Shown here: positions 24,241 through 32,373 of the stretch, in pieces
Numbering within the stretch: the first letter of the stretch is position 1
Layout of the letters: each line of letters begins with the position of its first letter
Assembly: GCF_007644105.1 (NCBI RefSeq)
Contig: NZ_VFAC01000007.1
Coordinates: forward strand, 84,909 to 148,908
DNA from: Elioraea rosea
GTDB lineage: Bacteria; Pseudomonadota; Alphaproteobacteria; Acetobacterales; Acetobacteraceae
Direction of reading: 5' to 3'
DNA: 64,000 nucleotides
Position numbers and translations under genes: made by a program
Notes under the pieces: model-generated
Databases searched by the model: none
The model's input: the letters and a program-made list of their open reading frames with translations, nothing else
What the model was told of the DNA's origin: nothing

Positions 24241-25293
24241 TTGAGCACTTTGTCGGAAGGCGGGTTCGGTCAGGGTGATGGCGGCGGCCGTCGCGTCATC
24301 TCCGAACTGCCTGGCGGTGGACGGCGTGTCCGTTCCCATGCGAGATCGTTGCCGCTTCGTGTCGGCACGCGCGGCAGCCCGCTCGCGCTCTGGCAGACGC
24401 GCATGTTCCTCGGCATGATCTCGGGCTTCTGCCCGGTGCTCAACGCGGCCAAGGCGTTCGAAGAGCACACGATCGCCACCTCGGGCGACATCATCCAGGA
24501 CAGGCGGCTTGCCGAGATCGGCGGCAAGGGGCTGTTCGCAAAGGAGATCCACGAGGCGCTCTGCGAGCGCCGCGTCGACTTCGCCGTGCACAGCATGAAG
24601 GATCTCGAGACGAAGCTTCCCCCCGGCATCGTACTCGCCTGCTGCCTCGCCCGCGAGGACGAGCGCGATGCGCTCATCCTCGGTCCCCGCTGCGGCCCGG
24701 CCGACAGCGCCGACCCCTATGGCGCGATCCCGCATGGGGCGCTCGTCGGCACCTCCTCGGTGCGCCGTCAGTCGCAGCTTCTCGCCGCGCGGCCGGACCT
24801 CAAGGTGACGATGCTGCGCGGCAACGTCGCGAGGCGCCTCTCCAAGGCGCATGACGGAACGGTGGATGCGACGCTTCTTGCCGTCGCCGGCCTCCGCCGC
24901 CTCGGCCTCGAGCACATGGCCGACATCGCCCTTTCCCCGGAGATCATGGTTCCCGCCGCAGGGCAGGGCATCGTCGGCATCACCGTGCGCGAGGAGGACG
25001 AGGAGCTGTGCGAGCTTCTCTCCGCCATTGAGGACCGCGAGGCGAGGATCGTCTCGACGGCCGAGCGGGCGTTGCTCGATGCGCTCGACGGCTCCTGCCG
25101 CACGCCCGTCGGCAGCTATGCCGTTCTGCAGCCCGACGGCGACATCCGCCTTACCGGACTTGTCGCGAGCGAGGACGGGACGTTCATGCTGCGACGGGTG
25201 ATGATCGGCGCGGCCTCGGATGCTGCGCGAATCGGCACGGCACTCGGCGAGAGCCTCAAGCGCGACAGCCCAGCTGACATCTTCCTCGACTGA
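24241..25293 (+). CDS. hemC: Porphobilinogen deaminase (hydroxymethylbilane synthase)
   Basis: HemC polymerises four porphobilinogen units to hydroxymethylbilane. Core motifs are present: LRVGTRGSPLALWQ, the ATSGDIIQDRRLAEIGGKGLF substrate loop, FAVHSMKDLETKLP, GTSSVRRQSQLLA, and the dipyrromethane-cofactor cysteine in LDGSCRTPVGSYA. No ATG lies in frame ahead of the core. I choose TTG 24241, which has a GGGGAGAGGG ribosome site. This gives 350 residues, including about 40 extra N-terminal residues; TTG 24349 would be a shorter alternative. It lies 55 bp after bchP, which suggests co-expression with the pigment genes. Confidence 0.9.
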   Translation: MSTLSEGGFGQGDGGGRRVISELPGGGRRVRSHARSLPLRVGTRGSPLALWQTRMFLGMISGFCPVLNAAKAFEEHTIATSGDIIQDRRLAEIGGKGLFAKEIHEALCERRVDFAVHSMKDLETKLPPGIVLACCLAREDERDALILGPRCGPADSADPYGAIPHGALVGTSSVRRQSQLLAARPDLKVTMLRGNVARRLSKAHDGTVDATLLAVAGLRRLGLEHMADIALSPEIMVPAAGQGIVGITVREEDEELCELLSAIEDREARIVSTAERALLDALDGSCRTPVGSYAVLQPDGDIRLTGLVASEDGTFMLRRVMIGAASDAARIGTALGESLKRDSPADIFLD

Positions 25294-25314
25294 GCGACGG
25301 CACAGGCGAGCGGT

Positions 25315-27126
25315 TCAGGCGAAGTCGCCCTTTGCCCAGCGCTTGCGCAACCGCGCGCTCGCGCCTTGGCGGAGCGAACGTTCGATATGCGCGTTGAGCC
25401 TCGCCTGGCTTGCGCGCGCTTCCTCCTCCTCGATGTAGATGCCCGGCCATTTCTGCGCGAGCCAGAGATAGGCGGTGAGAAGCTTTGCCGCGCGCTCCGC
25501 GTCGGCAAGGTCGCCCGGGTCGCCGGCGACGGACTGGTCGAGCCGCCGCGGCGGAGGCGGCGGGGCGGTCACCTCCACGCCATGCGCATGCCGCCGCGCC
25601 CAGGCGATGAGCTGCATCGAGGTGCGCTTGTCGCGGAGATCGGCCGGGCAGCCGAGATAGCCGAGCGCGTCCTTCAGCGGCAGCCTCGCGGCGGCGGTGA
25701 TCTCGGCCATCGCCATCGCATCGTCGAGCCGGCCGAGCTCGATGCCGCTCGCGGGCCAGCGGAAACGCTCCGCCACCACCGTGAGAACGCGGATGAGGCT
25801 CGGCGCTCCGAGGCGCCGGCCGATGTCGAGAAGCTGCTGCTCGCGCGGCAGAACGCGCATCGGCCCCTCGAGCGGCGGGGGCGGGTGCTCGATCGCTGCG
25901 CGGATCGGCGTCTCGTCCTCGCCCGCGAGCACGCCGACGAAACCTTCGGCGTAGTGGCCATACCGCCCCGCCCGGCCGGAGATCTGTCGGATGAGATGGG
26001 GCCCGAGGCCGCCGTATTTCGTCGTTGCGGCGAACAGGATGCGCCGGATGGGCAGGTTCAGTCCCATCCCGATCGCGTCCGTCGCGACCAGGACGGGCGC
26101 GGTGCCGCTGCGGAACCGTTCCGCCTCCGCCCTGCGGACATCGGGGCCGAGCGCGCCATAGACCATCGCGGGAGGCTTGTTCCTGGCGATCAACGCCTCG
26201 CGGAGCGCGAAGGCATCGCGTCGCGAGAAGCAGACGATCGCGTCTCCGGGCTCTGCCTTGGCAAGCGGCACGGGGCGATCGAGCAGGGTCAGCGGCACCA
26301 TGCGCTCGAATCGTCTGACCGTGATGCTCTCGCCGGTGAGGGACGCCAGCCGCCGGATCATCGGCTCCGCCTCGGCCGCGCCGGCGAGCACGATTCGCCG
26401 AGCCGGCATGCCGATCACCGCCTGCGTCCAGGCCCAGCCCCGATCCTCGTCTGCGAGCATCTGGATCTCGTCGATGACCGCGACATCAACCTCCGAGGAC
26501 AGGTCGGCCATCTCGACGGTTGCACAGAGATGGCGCGCCCCCGGAACGATCCGCCTCTCCTCTCCCGTCATCAGGCTGGCAGCGATTCCGCGTTCGGCGA
26601 GGCGCTCAGTGCCTTCCCAGGCGAGCAGGCGGAGCGGGGCGAGATAGGCGCCGCGATGGGCCTCAGCGAGCATGTCGAACGCCGCGTGGCTCTTGCCGCT
26701 ATTGGTCGGCCCGAGCAGCGCGACGATCTCGCGGCGGATCGCGCGGGCTTGCTGGAAGGAGGCGACCCAGCGGCCGAGCGTGAGCGCGCCGACGACCTCC
26801 TGCTCGTGCCGGTGCCTCGCCTTCGCATGCAGCGTGCCGAGCCGTTCGCGACGCCATTCCTCGAGGCGGGCTTCGGCGCGCGCACGCTCGGCATGCACCA
26901 TCGCCCCGTCGTTCTCGGCTCGGCGCAGCCTGCCGCGGATCGCCTCGGCCAGAACCGAGATCAGCGCGATGTCGTCGAGCTCGGGGTCGGCGGCGATGGC
27001 GGCGAGACCGGCCGCGATGTCCTCCCGACGCACCGGAACGCGCAGGCCATGCAGCAGGAGGTCGAGCCGGGTGCGGGATGAGGGGGCGGGTGTGTCCACG
27101 GCCTTGCGTGTGCGCGGTTGCTGCAT
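25315..27126 (-). CDS. SUV3-like DExQ-box RNA/DNA helicase
   Basis: This is a superfamily 2 helicase resembling mitochondrial SUV3, in which alphaproteobacterial homologues are common. Walker A is GPTNSGKS (residues 139-146) and the motif II box is DEIQM (219-223), as in SUV3. Further motifs are VLATDAIGMGLNLPIRRILF and the arginine-finger motif QISGRAGRYG. An N-terminal helical stretch of about 130 residues and a C-terminal basic tail flank the core. The 603-residue gene is convergent with hemC (21 bp apart) and divergent from the patatin gene. A role in RNA turnover is inferred from the family. Confidence 0.88.
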   Translation of the reverse strand: MQQPRTRKAVDTPAPSSRTRLDLLLHGLRVPVRREDIAAGLAAIAADPELDDIALISVLAEAIRGRLRRAENDGAMVHAERARAEARLEEWRRERLGTLHAKARHRHEQEVVGALTLGRWVASFQQARAIRREIVALLGPTNSGKSHAAFDMLAEAHRGAYLAPLRLLAWEGTERLAERGIAASLMTGEERRIVPGARHLCATVEMADLSSEVDVAVIDEIQMLADEDRGWAWTQAVIGMPARRIVLAGAAEAEPMIRRLASLTGESITVRRFERMVPLTLLDRPVPLAKAEPGDAIVCFSRRDAFALREALIARNKPPAMVYGALGPDVRRAEAERFRSGTAPVLVATDAIGMGLNLPIRRILFAATTKYGGLGPHLIRQISGRAGRYGHYAEGFVGVLAGEDETPIRAAIEHPPPPLEGPMRVLPREQQLLDIGRRLGAPSLIRVLTVVAERFRWPASGIELGRLDDAMAMAEITAAARLPLKDALGYLGCPADLRDKRTSMQLIAWARRHAHGVEVTAPPPPPRRLDQSVAGDPGDLADAERAAKLLTAYLWLAQKWPGIYIEEEEARASQARLNAHIERSLRQGASARLRKRWAKGDFA

Positions 27127-27198
27127 GACGCGTCAAGGCCCAACGGCGGCCAAGGGTTGCGCTAGGATCATCCTGGCAATGAGCAGGGGGAGGACGAG

Positions 27199-29091
27199 AT
27201 GGCAGACACGCTCGCAGCGCAGTGGTGGCGGGCCTATCCTCGCGAGGAGGCGGAGCCTGACCCCGGGCGGTTCGAGCTCGGCCTCTGCATGGCCGGCGCG
27301 ATCTCCGCGGGCGCCTACACCGCCGGCGTGCTCGACTTCCTGATCGAGGCGCTCGACGGGTTCGAGGCCGAGAATGCGCGCCTCGGCGCCTCCGGACCGC
27401 TGCATCACGTCACGGTCAAGGTACTCGGCGGGGCATCGGCAGGGGGCATGTGCGCGGCGATCGCGGGCCTGTTCCTCGACCGCCGCTTCCGGCCCGTGCG
27501 ATCGCTCGCCGATGCCGAGGCGCAGCGCGAGAACCCGCTCTGGCAGGCCTGGGTCGAGATGATCGACATCGACCAGCTCCTGCGGGCCGATGACCTGCCC
27601 GAGGGCGCGCCGATCCGCTCGGCGCTCGACTGCACGGTGCTCGACCGCATCGTCGACACCACGATCGCGCGCGTCGCGACGCTTCCCCCGGTGCGGCGGC
27701 CCTGGCTCGCCGACCCCGTGCGCGTGATCCTCACCCTCGCCAATCTCCGCGGCGTGCCCTACGCGCTTCGCTTCTCAGGCCGCGAGGGCGCGACCTCGCA
27801 CTTCATGTGGTCGCACGCGGACAGCGTGTGCTTCACCGTTGCCGCCGATGCGGCGGCATCGGCGACCGCCGCGCCGGCCACGCGGCCTGGCGAGGTGGCG
27901 GTCGAGCGTGGGGACCTTGCGCAGGGCGCCTTCGTGGGCGATCTCTTCCGCGCCGCGGCGCTCGGCACCGGCGCCTTCCCGGTGGCGCTTCGCCCGCGCG
28001 AGGTGACGCGGCTGCGCGACGACTACGCCTATCGCGCCCTGCTCACCCCTGCGGGCGCATTCGGCGATGCCCCGCCTGAGAACCCCGCACTCGGCCTGCC
28101 CGACTGGCCGGCGGAGATGGACGAGCGCTACCGCATGCTGGTGCTCGACGGCGGCGCGATGAACAACGAGCCGCTTGATCTCGTGCGCCGTGCGCTGGCG
28201 GGATGGGGCGGGCGGAACCTCCGAGAGGGCGAGCGTGCGAACCGCGCGGTGCTGATGGTCGATCCCTTCGTCGAGCCCGGCCTGCCGGGCCCTGACCATG
28301 AAACCGGCCTGCACGCGACGCTGCTGCCGCTCTTCGATGCGCTCGTGCGCGAGGCACGGTTCAAGCCGGAGGACCTTGCGCTCGCGGCCGACCCGGACGT
28401 CTATAGCCGTTTCCTGATCGCACCGAGCCGGGGGGGAGACTGGTCGGGGAAGTCGGCGATCGCGGGCGGCTATCTCGGCGGCTTCATGGGGTTCTTCTCG
28501 CGTGCCTACCGGGCCCATGATTTCCTGCTCGGCAGGCGCAACTGCCAGAGCTTCCTCCGCAAGTACTTCGTCCTGCCGGAAGGAAACCCGCTGTTCTCGA
28601 CGCCTGGCTGGACGGAGGAGGCGAGGGTGCGGTTCGGCATCCTGCCGCGCGGCGATACGCGCCGGCATCTGCCGATCGTTCCGCTGTGCTCTTCTGCCGA
28701 GGGGCTCGACCTCGGCGCACCCGAGGCCGCGCCCGAGCCAACCTGGCCAGCGGGAGCCTTCAGGGCCGCGGATGTGAAGACGCGGATCGAGGAACGCGTC
28801 GCCGCCGTGACGGCCCAGGTCGATGCGACGATCCTCACCCCGCGCTTCCGCAAGGGCGCGGAAGCCTTCGTCGGACGCATGGTGGGCGAGAAGATCGCCG
28901 AGCAGGCCTGGCCGCTGCGCGTGCTCGCCAATGCGTTCCGCAAGCGCATCGACGAGATTGCCCTGCGGGCGCTCGAGCGCGCCTGGGCCTCGGCCCTGCG
29001 CGTGCCGGGCGAGACGGCCGGCAAGGCCGCGTCGGATGCGATCGCGAAAGCCGTCGCCGAGCTCGACCGCGCGACGCCGCGCCCGCGCTGA
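27199..29091 (+). CDS. Patatin-like phospholipase family protein
   Basis: This 630-residue protein has the patatin Ser-Asp dyad: the glycine-rich oxyanion region CMAGAISAGAYTAGVLDFL (30-48), the nucleophile GASAG with Ser80, and DGG at 317-319 (LDGGAMNNEP). It is larger than simple patatins and belongs to the long bacterial DUF3376-like type with extra C-terminal helices. No signal peptide is visible, so it is probably cytoplasmic or membrane-associated. ATG 27199 has a GAGG-like ribosome site and lies 72 bp from the divergent helicase start. The substrate is unknown. Confidence 0.85.
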   Translation: MADTLAAQWWRAYPREEAEPDPGRFELGLCMAGAISAGAYTAGVLDFLIEALDGFEAENARLGASGPLHHVTVKVLGGASAGGMCAAIAGLFLDRRFRPVRSLADAEAQRENPLWQAWVEMIDIDQLLRADDLPEGAPIRSALDCTVLDRIVDTTIARVATLPPVRRPWLADPVRVILTLANLRGVPYALRFSGREGATSHFMWSHADSVCFTVAADAAASATAAPATRPGEVAVERGDLAQGAFVGDLFRAAALGTGAFPVALRPREVTRLRDDYAYRALLTPAGAFGDAPPENPALGLPDWPAEMDERYRMLVLDGGAMNNEPLDLVRRALAGWGGRNLREGERANRAVLMVDPFVEPGLPGPDHETGLHATLLPLFDALVREARFKPEDLALAADPDVYSRFLIAPSRGGDWSGKSAIAGGYLGGFMGFFSRAYRAHDFLLGRRNCQSFLRKYFVLPEGNPLFSTPGWTEEARVRFGILPRGDTRRHLPIVPLCSSAEGLDLGAPEAAPEPTWPAGAFRAADVKTRIEERVAAVTAQVDATILTPRFRKGAEAFVGRMVGEKIAEQAWPLRVLANAFRKRIDEIALRALERAWASALRVPGETAGKAASDAIAKAVAELDRATPRPR

Positions 29092-29098
29092 AGATGGC

Positions 29099-29794
29099 TC
29101 AGAACGGCTCGACCCAGGGCCGAAGCTCGACCTCGAGGCTCCAGGCGCTGCGCGGCTGGGAGAGCACCGCCATCATCGTGTCGGCGATGGCATCGGGGTC
29201 GAGCAGCGCATCGGGGCGCGCCGGGTCCGCCGGGCGGCGTTGGCTGCGCACGCCGCCATCGATCACGATATGGACGACGTGGATTCCCTTCGGCTGCAGC
29301 TCGCGCGCCATCGCCTGGGCGAGGCCGCGCAGCGCGAACTTGCCCATCGCGAACGGGGCCGACTGCGCGTAGCCCTTCACGCTCGCCGACGCTCCGGTGA
29401 ACAGGATCGTTCCGCCGCTCCGCGCGAGCATGCGCCGCGCCGCCTGCTGTCCGGCGAGGAAGCCGCCGAAGGCGGTGACGGCGAGCGAGCGCGCGACGTC
29501 CTCGGGCGCGAGGTCGACGATCGGGCCGCGCACGCGGAAGGAGGGGTTGTAGTGCAGCGCCGACAGCGGCGGCATGGTCGCGTCGATCGCCGAGAAGAGG
29601 CGCTCGACGGAGGCGTGATCGGCCGCGTCGACCGCATGGGCCGTCGCTGCCGTTTCGGTGCACAGGGCGGCGAGCTTGGTGGTATCACGCGCGGCGAGCG
29701 CGACGCGGTAGCCGGCGGCGGCGAGGCGTCGGGCGAAGGAGGCGCTGATGCCTTCTCCCGCGCCGATGATCAGGGCGGTGCCCTTGTCGGACAT
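29099..29794 (-). CDS. SDR-family oxidoreductase with FxxxK in place of YxxxK
   Basis: This 231-residue Rossmann-fold short-chain dehydrogenase-like protein has a nucleotide motif ALIIGAGEGISASFARRLA at the N-terminus and the active-site region FTGASASVKGYAQSAPFAMGKFALRG. The usual catalytic Tyr of YxxxK appears as Phe148 (FAMGK), and the NAG motif is replaced by HYNPSF. It may be a member of a non-classical SDR group or catalytically altered. Start ATG 29794 has a GGAGC ribosome site and lies 25 bp inside the preceding methyltransferase gene. It ends 7 bp from the convergent patatin gene. Confidence 0.85.
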   Translation of the reverse strand: MSDKGTALIIGAGEGISASFARRLAAAGYRVALAARDTTKLAALCTETAATAHAVDAADHASVERLFSAIDATMPPLSALHYNPSFRVRGPIVDLAPEDVARSLAVTAFGGFLAGQQAARRMLARSGGTILFTGASASVKGYAQSAPFAMGKFALRGLAQAMARELQPKGIHVVHIVIDGGVRSQRRPADPARPDALLDPDAIADTMMAVLSQPRSAWSLEVELRPWVEPF

Positions 29795-30735
29795 GCTTGG
29801 TGCTCCTTTTTCGCGTCGCACGGCCAGAGGAAGGTGAGCTCGTGCTTGTTGTGGAACAGGTGAAGCAGCCTGCCGTGTGCGATCGCTGCGAAGCCCTCCG
29901 CGGCATCATGGTCGGTCTCGCCCTGGAACTTCAGCGTGCAGACGATGTTGCGTACTGCGTTCGCCTCGATCCACGCGCGGATCATCCGGAGGGAGCGCTG
30001 CGGATAGGCGATCACGTCGCAGACGAGCCAGTCGACGATGCCGTGCCCGGACACCCAGGCCGGGGGGTCGATCGCGAAGGCGCTTTCGCGCAGCGCGCCC
30101 ACCCCGTCCAAGGCTGCGATGGCGGGATCGAGCGGCGCCTTGTCGATCGCGGTGACGCGCGCGCCGAGCTTCGCGAGCACCCAGGTCCACCCACCGGGCG
30201 CGGCGCCGAGGTCGAGGCCGATCTCGCCCGGCGCCGGCCATCGTCGGAGGAGCGCGAACGCTTCCCAGAGCTTCAGGTAGGCCCGGCTCGGCGGACCTTC
30301 GCGATCCTCGACGAAGTGTGCCTCGCCGTTGGGGAAGGGGCTCGTGCAGGCCGCGCTCGCGAGCAGCGTACCGGGCTCGAGAAGGGTCCAGCTTCCGAGC
30401 GGCGCGGCCGGCGCGGCGGCAGGAAATACGAGCGGCTTGGCCGAGACATGCGGCAGCCTGTCGACGATCAGCGCAGCACGGCGATGGTGCAGCGGTGCAT
30501 AGGCGGCCCAGTTCCGCTGGATCGCGCGCAGCCGGTTCGCCGCATCACCGATCGAGGCGATCGGGATCGTGTCCGGCTCGGTCCATGCATTGAGCGCCCA
30601 GGCGGCGGGCACCGGCGCGTCGGGGCTGAGTGCGAGGCGGCCGTGCCATGCGGCGATGCGCGCGCCACGCCGGGCAAGCTCCTCCTCGAGCGGCGCCTCG
30701 AACCCCTCTGCCGCGAGATAGGCGGAGGCGATCAT
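29770..30735 (-). CDS. FtsJ-like (RlmM-type) SAM-dependent methyltransferase
   Basis: The 321-residue protein has an N-terminal THUMP-like region (SAYLAAEGFEAPLEEELARRG) and a C-terminal Rossmann methyltransferase domain with motif I LDLGAAPGGWTWVLAKLGA and VTAIDKAPLD. The catalytic-lysine segment TLKFQGET is present, as in RrmJ/RlmM 2'-O-methyltransferases. RlmM modifies C2498 of 23S rRNA; this smaller homologue may act on rRNA too, but the target cannot be stated. ATG 30735 overlaps the DUF423 gene stop (ATGA), and its end overlaps the SDR start. Confidence 0.85.
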   Translation of the reverse strand: MIASAYLAAEGFEAPLEEELARRGARIAAWHGRLALSPDAPVPAAWALNAWTEPDTIPIASIGDAANRLRAIQRNWAAYAPLHHRRAALIVDRLPHVSAKPLVFPAAAPAAPLGSWTLLEPGTLLASAACTSPFPNGEAHFVEDREGPPSRAYLKLWEAFALLRRWPAPGEIGLDLGAAPGGWTWVLAKLGARVTAIDKAPLDPAIAALDGVGALRESAFAIDPPAWVSGHGIVDWLVCDVIAYPQRSLRMIRAWIEANAVRNIVCTLKFQGETDHDAAEGFAAIAHGRLLHLFHNKHELTFLWPCDAKKEHQACPTRAPP

Positions 30736-31103
30736 GCTCCGCGCCAGCGAGCGAGCCCGGCGATGGCGAGGAGGAGCCACCCCGCCATGAGAAGCGCGCC
30801 GCCGAGCGGCGCGACAGGGCCGAGGCGGAGGCCCGCGAAGGCGGTCGCATAGACCGCTCCGCAGAACAGAATCAGACCCGCCGCGAAGCAGGCTCCAGCA
30901 CCATGGGCAATCCGCGTCCGCGCCGCGATCAGCGCCGCGGCGAGAAGGGCGAGGGCGTGCCAGCCCTGCATCGTCAGCGCACTGTCGACCATGGCGAGCG
31001 CAGCGGCATCGAGGCGCTGCGGCAGGGCGTGCGCGCGTAGCGCCGAGAGCCCGACCGCGGTGCCTCCCGAGAGCGACCCGAGCACCAGCCAGATGCGTTC
31101 CAT
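30732..31103 (-). CDS. DUF423 (YwdK-like) small membrane protein
   Basis: This 123-residue protein has four hydrophobic helices. The family pattern is visible: an N-terminal GSLSGGTAVGLSALRAHALPQRL, a middle MQGWHALALLAAALIA, and GLILFCGAVYATAFAGLRLGPVAPLGGALLMAGW. The function of DUF423 is unknown. The start is ATG 31103; the longer upstream frame runs into the divergent TetR promoter region. It is the first gene of a three-gene minus-strand unit with the methyltransferase and SDR. Confidence 0.88.
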   Translation of the reverse strand: MERIWLVLGSLSGGTAVGLSALRAHALPQRLDAAALAMVDSALTMQGWHALALLAAALIAARTRIAHGAGACFAAGLILFCGAVYATAFAGLRLGPVAPLGGALLMAGWLLLAIAGLARWRGA

Positions 31104-31124
31104 GCAGCCAGACTCCCCTGCGAC

Positions 31125-31159
31125 TTGACGAAACTGAACGGTGCAGTTCAATTTGTCGA
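31125..31159. promoter_or_regulatory. Operator-like dyad between DUF423 and tetR
   Basis: The 59-bp gap between divergent genes contains TGAAC-N6-GTTCA (31135-31139 and 31146-31150), flanked by outer TTGAC and GTCGA arms (31125-31129 and 31155-31159) around the same centre near 31142. An imperfect palindrome of this size between divergent promoters is the usual place for a TetR operator. The regulator and the DUF423-methyltransferase-SDR unit could both be controlled from it. Confidence 0.55.
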
Positions 31160-31162
31160 GTG

Positions 31163-31825
31163 ATGCCGAATGCAGGCCATGCCCTGGTCTCGTCTCCCTC
31201 CGCACCGCAACGCAAGCGGCGCCAGGTGCTCGACGCGGCCTCCTCGCTCTTCATGGCGCAGGGCTATGGCGCGACAAGCATGGATGCCGTCGCGCGCGAG
31301 GCAGGCGTCTCGAAGGCGACGCTCTACGCCTATTTCTCCGGCAAGGATGCGCTCTTCGCAGCGATCGTCGGCGAAGCCTGCTCGCGCCATGCCGAAGCCG
31401 GGGAGGCGGGCCATGCCGAGGAAGCGTCGGATGTCACCGAGGCGCTGCGCGAAATCGGGCGGGGCTATCTCTCCTTCCTGTTCCGGCAGGACGTGCTCGC
31501 GATCTGGCGCGTGGTGATGGCGGAGGGGCCGCGCTTCCCAGAGCTCGGCCGCGCCTTCTTCGAGAGCGGGCCGATGCGGCTTCTGGGCTGGTTCTCGGGT
31601 TGGGTGCGGCGTCGGCAGGAGGCGGGCGCGCTCGGGCAAGGCGAGCCGATGGTGATGGCGGAGCAGTTCCTCGCCCTGCTTCGCACCTCGGCCTTCATGC
31701 GCCGCATGCTCGGCCTGCCTGCGGCGGACGATGCGGCAAGCGAGGCAGCGGCGATCGAGGCTTCCGTCGACGCGGCGGTCGTGACCTTCCTCGCAGCCTT
31801 CGGCCCGAGGCGGGCTCTGTCATGA
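31163..31825 (+). CDS. TetR/AcrR-family transcriptional regulator
   Basis: The N-terminal helix-turn-helix is clear: RRQVLDAASSLFMAQGYGATSMDAVAREAGVSKATLYAYFSGKDALF at about residues 18-65. A helical ligand-binding domain follows with LREIGRGYLSFLFRQDVLAIWRVVMAEGPRFPELGRAFFE, as in TetR_C regulators. Two adjacent start codons exist (GTG 31160, ATG 31163); ATG is preferred. The stop overlaps the Nudix gene as ATGA. The ligand is unknown. Likely targets are itself and the divergent DUF423 operon, based on the shared dyad. Confidence 0.9.
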   Translation: MPNAGHALVSSPSAPQRKRRQVLDAASSLFMAQGYGATSMDAVAREAGVSKATLYAYFSGKDALFAAIVGEACSRHAEAGEAGHAEEASDVTEALREIGRGYLSFLFRQDVLAIWRVVMAEGPRFPELGRAFFESGPMRLLGWFSGWVRRRQEAGALGQGEPMVMAEQFLALLRTSAFMRRMLGLPAADDAASEAAAIEASVDAAVVTFLAAFGPRRALS

Positions 31826-32373
31826 CGGCCGGCGACGGCGTAGTGGCTGACCACTGGCTGCCCAACCCTTCGCTGGCAGATCGGCGCTTCGCCGGCGCGC
31901 TGCTGACGGACGAGTGGGGCCGCTACCTCCTGCAGATTCGCGACGACAAGCCGGAGATCCTCCACCCTGGCGCGTTCGGTCTGTTCGGCGGCGGCATCGA
32001 GGACGGCGAGGCGCCCGAGGAGGCGATGCGGCGGGAGCTGATAGAGGAGATCGGCCTCGTTCCCGACGACCTCGCGCCGTTCCGCCTCGTGTGGCTTCCG
32101 GTCAGGCAGCTTGGGCTGCCGTTGCAGCGCGCGGCGCTGCAGCTCTTCGCCGGCACCATCGCCGCCGCATCCGTCCCCGCGCTCGACCAACGCGAGGGGG
32201 CGGGACGGGTGCTGATGCCGCCGCACCTGCTCCTGCTCGAGGCGCGGGTGGCGCTGTCGGCCCGCATCGGCATCGCCCTGCATGCGCAGGCCGCGCTCGC
32301 CCACCCGCCGCGCCTGGCCGAAGCGGAAAGGTGGGATGTGTCCGCACCGGAGGGTCGGAAGGCCGAGGCCTAG
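31822..32373 (+). CDS. Nudix hydrolase
   Basis: The Nudix box GGGIEDGEAPEEAMRRELIEEIGL fits GX5EX7REUXEEXGU exactly, so the protein should hydrolyse a nucleoside diphosphate linked to another moiety. The substrate cannot be told from sequence. The 183-residue frame starts at ATG 31822, overlapping the tetR stop, so the two are coupled. The N-terminal strand FAGALLTDEWGRYLLQIRDDKP precedes the box and a C-terminal helical part follows. Its TAG stop overlaps the stop of the convergent zinc-ribbon gene. Confidence 0.88.
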   Translation: MTAGDGVVADHWLPNPSLADRRFAGALLTDEWGRYLLQIRDDKPEILHPGAFGLFGGGIEDGEAPEEAMRRELIEEIGLVPDDLAPFRLVWLPVRQLGLPLQRAALQLFAGTIAAASVPALDQREGAGRVLMPPHLLLLEARVALSARIGIALHAQAALAHPPRLAEAERWDVSAPEGRKAEA

